64,000 nt of DNA from Megamerina dolium (lineage: Eukaryota; Arthropoda; Insecta; Diptera; Megamerinidae), in the NCBI GenBank assembly GCA_963854835.1, contig OY978526.1, positions 70,094,418-70,158,417 on the forward strand, read 5' to 3'. Every line of letters starts with the position of its first letter. The stretch's first letter is position 1. This document shows positions 60,202 to 64,000 of the stretch, one piece after another. The notes beneath the pieces are model-generated. The model was not told where the DNA came from and searched no databases. It worked only from the letters and a program-made list of their open reading frames with translations. Made by a program: the position numbers and the translations under genes.

Positions 60202-60273
60202 ATGAAGACATTTAAAGTGAAAGCAGTTCTTTTAGACATAGAAGGAACCACGACATCCATTTCTTTTGTAAAG
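60202..60273 (+). CDS. Enoph: Enoph exon 1, HAD motif I
   Basis: 24 codons, MKTFKVKAVLLDIEGTTTSI then SFVK, ending at GTGAGT in phase 0. DIEGTTT is the enolase-phosphatase signature with the nucleophile D12. Confidence 0.93.
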
Positions 60274-61133
60274 GTGAGTTATCTATAATATCGAGTGCCT
60301 TAATAGCATTATACTCATTTCAGGATATACTGTTTCCGTATGCCAAAGAAAAAACCGCTGCATATCTACAAGAGACCCTGAATTATCGTAGTACTCAAGA
60401 AATAGTTCAGGATCTTGTTGACTTAACAGAATATGTACATTTTAAACGAGAATATGGATATGGAAATACATCAGAGGTCTCAATTCAACATATATCGGCA
60501 TTTGTAAATTATCTTATTGATAAAGATTTAAAAGTAGCACCGCTTAAAATATTACAAGGACTCGTGTGGCAGAAAGGTTACGAGGATGGCACTTTAAAAG
60601 GGCAGTAAGTACATAAAGGATACATATGCAAATTCAACGTGTATATTCGAAAATATTTTCCCACGATTAGTGTATACCAAGATGTACCTGTGGCATTTCA
60701 GCGTTGGACTGACGCTGGTATTCGAATTGCTATCTACTCCAGTGGTAGTGTGAAAGCTCAAAAGTTGCTCTTTGCAAAATCGGATTTTGGTAATTTATTA
60801 CCTTTTATATCAGCACATTTCGATACAGCTGTTGGTCATAAACAAGAGAAGGATTCATATGTTAATATAGCCGCTGAATTAAGTTTAAGATGTGAGGATA
60901 TTTTATTTTTAACGGATATTGTTAAAGGTATTTTCCACATATACCCGAAAACAATACGAATTGGGTTATTTAAAGTTGATTTTATTTTTTTTACAGAGGC
61001 AGAGGCAGCTAGTTTAGCAGGAATGCAAACTGCAATATTAAATCGTTCTGGAAATTCCCCATTAACGGATGATCAAAAACTTGCATTTATTATAGTCAAT
61101 GATTTTAATGATCTCGAAATTACTTTACAATAG
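60202..61133 (+). CDS. Enoph: enolase-phosphatase E1, whole gene
   Basis: Methionine salvage enzyme (MtnC/MASA, HAD superfamily). It enolises and dephosphorylates 2,3-diketo-5-methylthio-1-phosphopentane to the acireductone that the dioxygenase then cleaves; cytosolic, Mg2+-dependent. The join 60202-60273, 60324-60604, 60671-60927, 60997-61133 gives 747 nt, 248 residues, close to the usual ~255. HAD motif I is LLDIEGTTTS (D12, E14), motif II YSSGS (S141-S144), motif III lysine K175 in VGHKQEKDSY, and motif IV LFLTD (D200). All key residues are present. Introns are 50, 66 and 69 bp, typical of flies. It is divergent from Hph and ends 117 bp from the convergent 626-residue gene. Confidence 0.93.
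60324..60604 (+). CDS. Enoph: Enoph exon 2, cap domain
   Basis: The acceptor CATTTCAG is followed by DILFPYAKEKTAAYLQETLN, and later LKILQGLVWQKGYEDGTLKG. This helical cap ends with the conserved QGxxWxxGYxxGxLKGH. It ends phase 2 at CA|GTAAGT. Confidence 0.93.
60671..60927 (+). CDS. Enoph: Enoph exon 3, HAD motifs II-IV
   Basis: Completes His, then VYQDVPVAFQRW, IAIYSSGSVKAQKLLF, TAVGHKQEKDSY and ILFLTDIVK. Splices at AAAG|GTATTT in phase 1. The 69-bp intron that follows has no stop and keeps frame. Confidence 0.93.
60997..61133 (+). CDS. Enoph: Enoph exon 4
   Basis: The acceptor TTTTTTACAG completes Glu of DIVKE, then AEAASLAGMQTAILNRSGNS. It ends with the family's FNDLEI-type C-terminus and TAG at 61131-61133. 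ATTAAA at 61150 is a candidate polyadenylation signal. Confidence 0.92.
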
Positions 61134-61250
61134 TTCTATTATAATTGTTATTAAAATTAAACTATGTGATTAATATAATTATTCATACTGCTTAAGATGA
61201 AAATATATCTATGTCTTAATATTATGTAGCGGAATTGATTATTTACTGGC

Positions 61251-61734
61251 TTACAAATAAGCTCTATCTACACTCGATAAATCGTCATCGTCATTACCAT
61301 TATTATCCTGACATCGTTTACTACTCTGATGTGAAGTAGAACTGTGGTGTGAATTACGTGAATTAGATTTTGCACTGTTGGCATAAATTTTACGTAATGT
61401 ATTAATTTTATTACTTAAACGACTACCAGTATAACTATCACCAACGGCACCACAATTACTTGCCCCACCGCCACTACAACGACTAACTTTGGAGTGTTTC
61501 TTACGATGTTTACGTTGATTACACTCACATGAGTGTTGCATGCCTTCTCTTTGACAATTGTGTGTAAGTTTGCCGACTTTTGGACCCCAAAATGTCGGCC
61601 CCTCCAAGAGTAAAGGTGCAGATTTCACGCGTTGTCTCATTAATTCCATATTAAGTTCATATTCGCGACGTTGAAGCTCTTGTTCCGCTTTTCGTGTTGC
61701 CAAACGTAATGACAATATTTGCTTATGAGATTCA
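61251..61734 (-). CDS. uncharacterised gene exon 7
   Basis: Acceptor ATATTATAG; ESHKQILSLRLATRKAEQEL, MRQRVKSAPLLLEGPTFWGP, a Cys-rich CECNQRKHRKKH stretch, then Ser/Asn-rich tail and acidic DDDD before TAA at 61251-61253. No AATAAA for this strand lies before the convergent gene's last exon (RC match at 61086-61091). Confidence 0.75.
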
Positions 61735-63651
61735 CTATAATATTTAAACCCTTATTATTACTACAAACAAATGTAAATGCTTCCAATATGGACTTACTTA
61801 AGTGATAATGACTTCCAGGCGGGTGTTTTTCGCACTTCCCAGTCAAAATGTGGTGTTGTATCATAGAATGTACAATTGTTTTGCAATTCCTTTTTTTTCT
61901 GCTTTGAAACTTCAACTCGTAATGTTGCAGCTAAATTGGGGCGTGCTGCTGGATATACTGGGGTAGCTGTTGATTGCTGCAATTACATTTTTGTACGTAT
62001 TTATCGTACATTAATGACTAAATAAAAATATATGTACCGTAATATTTTCTTCCTTCGCATTGTGCAGATCGAAAAGACAAAATGGAGGTTTAATAGCACG
62101 ATCTCTGCTTTTGGATTTCTTTTTTCGTCTAGCCTTGGAATGACTAGATGTGGAAGACATCGTTTTAGAGCTTGGAGATTCTACTACGATTTTTGGATGT
62201 ACGGATTGGCGTCGTCTGAAAGCAAAACCGACATACATCACAACAGTTAACGTTATTAAAATTATATCTTACATTGCCATATCTATTTTGCGTAGTTCAG
62301 GCTTGAAGTAATTACTCATTTTTGTACTATCTTTAAATGATTGGTACTCAGCATCTGGATGCTTGTTCACAAGCGTTGTACTATGATCGTTATTTTCACT
62401 TTCATTCAAAACACAGGAATCGCTGATCGCCTGGATATCGTTGTGGGAAAATGACTTCTTGAGCCGTTCGTTAAATTTTGATATGAATGTTGGTTTTATA
62501 GATGCGCTTTTCATGTGAAGAGAAATTAAAATTCTATTATAATAAAGATTTTATAGTGATAATGTAAAAATCGTATTTAGCGGGTTTTTAATTCAGCAAA
62601 TATAGTCCCATTATGAAATCTCTAGCAGTAGATAAACAAAAACATATAATTTTACTTATTTCGAAATTTTCACATTTAATCAAATCAATAAAGTATTTAG
62701 TAAAAATATAATTAATGCTAAAACAAACCATTCTGAATCTTCTTTGACATTTTTACTGGACGTCACATCATCTTCATTTGTGACTTTTTCTACACATCCA
62801 ATGCTGGATGTGGGTATTCGCTTGCCTTCACTCAATGGCATTGGTTGTTTAAACTCGTCTTCATAATCCTTAAGTGTTTTCTTAAAAGCGTTAATTTCCT
62901 CTTCAAGTTCTTTTTTAAAACTGATTTTAAATGAAAACTTCATTATATATTTACTATACTCAATTCACTTTTGAACATTTTACCTCCCAAGCCTACCTTC
63001 ATCATCACATAGTGAAGGATTTTTGACATCTCGAGTAAATGATATTGCACTAGCACATCGCGAATCAATTAAGCTTTCATCATTCGTTTTGTTACTAAAT
63101 TTCTTTTGGTTAGCATTTTTCTTAGTACCTGATTTTTTCTTCGCTTTATACTTTGTTTTCTTTGTACAATTGGGAATCACAGTACAATGTGATGATAAAG
63201 ATGAATTGGTAGTGGTACTACCATTATCTGGCACTTCAGATTTGATTGATTTGGTTTTCAATTCACGGCATGTTGTCCTTAACGTGTCCAAAGTTGAGTA
63301 AAACTCCTCCTCAGGTAAATGATGAATTTCACAATAGTCTATGTTAATAATGTTAATAAGCAAGTTTTTTTTTGGTTGCGCTATATAATTACCTGGTATA
63401 CTATCATAAAATTTTGCTAAAGATCGTACTCCACTTGATGTTCGAAGTAAATCCAATTCAAATTCAGTTGTTTTCATTGAACTTGGTTTTGTTTTGGTGG
63501 TTGTTGTTGTACTCATGGTCTGTGGTGTTGCTGTTAATCTGCCCAAATACATATTGGGCCTATTATAGACTGGTGCCGGACAATTATTACATGGATCGAT
63601 GGGTATTTTCACACATGAATGTAGAAAATTCATTCTTTTATGCGTTGTCAT
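61251..63651 (-). CDS. uncharacterised protein, seven exons, 626 residues
   Basis: Not recognised. The join of complements 63393-63651, 62984-63338, 62729-62920, 62273-62506, 62038-62215, 61798-61976 and 61251-61734 totals 1881 nt; every junction is GT-AG and in phase. Introns are 54, 63, 222, 57, 61 and 63 bp. The protein is hydrophilic, with Lys/Arg-rich clusters (KYKAKKKSGTKK, ARRKKKSKSRDR, KHRKKHSK) and Ser/Thr-rich stretches. It shows no signal peptide or membrane segment. A short charged helix (FKKELEEEINAFKKTLKDYE) could be a coiled coil. The best conserved-looking block is MRQRVKSAPLLLEGPTFWGP near the C-terminus. The basic clusters suggest nuclear or cytoskeletal association, an inference only. 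It is convergent with Enoph. Confidence 0.75.
61798..61976 (-). CDS. uncharacterised gene exon 6
   Basis: Acceptor TAATTGCAG; QSTATPVYPAARPNLAATLR, then YDTTPHFDWEVRKTPAW. Ends phase 2 at AA|GTAAGT. Tryptophan and proline residues suggest a structured segment. Confidence 0.7.
62038..62215 (-). CDS. uncharacterised gene exon 5
   Basis: Acceptor GCTTTCAG; RRQSVHPKIVVESPSSKT, then the basic run ARRKKKSKSRDRAIKPP, a possible nuclear localisation signal. Ends phase 0 at GTACAT. Confidence 0.65.
62273..62506 (-). CDS. uncharacterised gene exon 4
   Basis: Acceptor CATGAAAAG completes Cys, then ASIKPTFISKFNERLKKSFS and HNDIQAISDSCVLNES. Ends phase 2 at AT|GTAAGA. The preceding intron (222 bp) is the longest of the gene. 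Confidence 0.65.
62729..62920 (-). CDS. uncharacterised gene exon 3
   Basis: Acceptor AAAATCAG; FKKELEEEINAFKKTLKDYE is strongly charged and helix-prone. Ends phase 2 at TG|GTTTGT. An ATG at 62943 opens the same frame upstream but needs no use if the splice is correct. Confidence 0.65.
62984..63338 (-). CDS. uncharacterised gene exon 2
   Basis: Acceptor AACATAG; reads YCEIHHLPEEEFYSTLDTLR, followed by a Lys-rich segment with KYKAKKKSGTKK. The donor GGGAG|GTAAAA (phase 2) is preferred over GAAG|GTAGGC, because only the former keeps frame with the next exon. Confidence 0.65.
63393..63651 (-). CDS. uncharacterised gene exon 1
   Basis: ATG at 63651 gives MTTHKRMNFLHSCVKIPIDP, then CNNCPAPVYNRPNMYLGRLT and a Thr-rich stretch. 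Ends phase 1 at CCAG|GTAATT. A second Met is at residue 7. Confidence 0.7.
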
Positions 63652-64000
63652 TATTATTATACTTTTGTTCTTTTTTATTTACTCCAACATTAGTTAATAT
63701 TAATTAAGGAATCGTCAAACGATCACTAGTTTTTCTTATGATTTATCAATATTTACATATACCATAAATGCATGTTTCCAAAGCAACCAATTGCATTGTA
63801 AATGTGCCCTCTTATACGATATGAATTTAAATAATCAAATTATACATCTTCGCAAAAGAGAATATTACTTGCTATTACTTGTGATTTAATTGTAATGTAA
63901 CGATTTGTGCCCCTTAAATAATTTAATTTATATATTTTGAATAAATACATTCATTATTAATCATGTAATCATTAATATAATTTTGAAACGAAGTTGTAAT
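63652..64000 (-). other. 5' flank of the uncharacterised gene
   Basis: AT-rich. No TATA box at a sensible distance and no further exon recognised before the window ends. Confidence 0.35.

Noticed and set aside
62680..62943. Alternative start MKFSFKISFKKEL at 62943 as a separate gene
   Set aside because: The frame is fully explained as exon 3 of the seven-exon gene, with good acceptor and phase agreement on both sides.
63023..63707. Open frames of 92 and 111 codons on the + strand
   Set aside because: Antisense to exons 1-2 of the 626-residue gene; hydrophobic shadow of Lys/Asn codons.

Overview
This window is nuclear DNA from a higher (brachyceran) fly. The coding exons closely resemble Drosophila proteins, the introns are spliced at GT-AG sites, and the non-coding DNA is very AT-rich with TA/CA/CAA microsatellites and decayed transposons. 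A tephritid-like fruit fly is my best guess; species was not determined. I assembled four protein-coding genes by joining exons by eye; every splice phase agrees and every total length is a multiple of three.

Layout. (1) mustard (mtd, the fly OXR1 orthologue, TLDc domain) lies on the + strand from 1345 to 25350. It has three candidate alternative first coding exons (1345-1563, 10104-10148, 17375-17446), all ending in phase 0, which feed four shared 3' exons (22887-25350). Its 21-kb intron is packed with tandem repeats of about 150-190 bp, a near-identical 1.2-kb tandem duplication, and small inverted-repeat transposons. (2) From 25351 to 47632 is a 22-kb gap between two convergent genes. It holds remnants of non-LTR retrotransposons (reverse transcriptase and RNase H pieces), mariner-type elements, MITEs, a Foldback-like element and dispersed ~145-bp repeats. 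(3) Hph/fatiga (HIF prolyl hydroxylase) lies on the - strand from 58495 down to 47633 in seven coding exons, with a MYND finger in the long form and a second in-frame start for a short form. Its first intron carries more transposon debris. (4) Enolase-phosphatase E1 lies on the + strand (60202-61133, four exons), head to head with Hph. (5) An unrecognised seven-exon gene encoding 626 residues lies on the - strand (63651 down to 61251), tail to tail with the enolase-phosphatase and only 117 bp away.

The four genes act in different processes (oxidative-stress protection, oxygen sensing, methionine salvage, unknown), so this is ordinary fly gene order rather than a functional cluster. The less ordinary content lies in the non-coding DNA: a shared CCATACAAA-box repeat superfamily, the recent 1.2-kb duplication and the Foldback-like element. 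Two gene structures are also notable: an Hph exon that can be both a first and an internal exon, and an uncharacterised gene with tiny introns.
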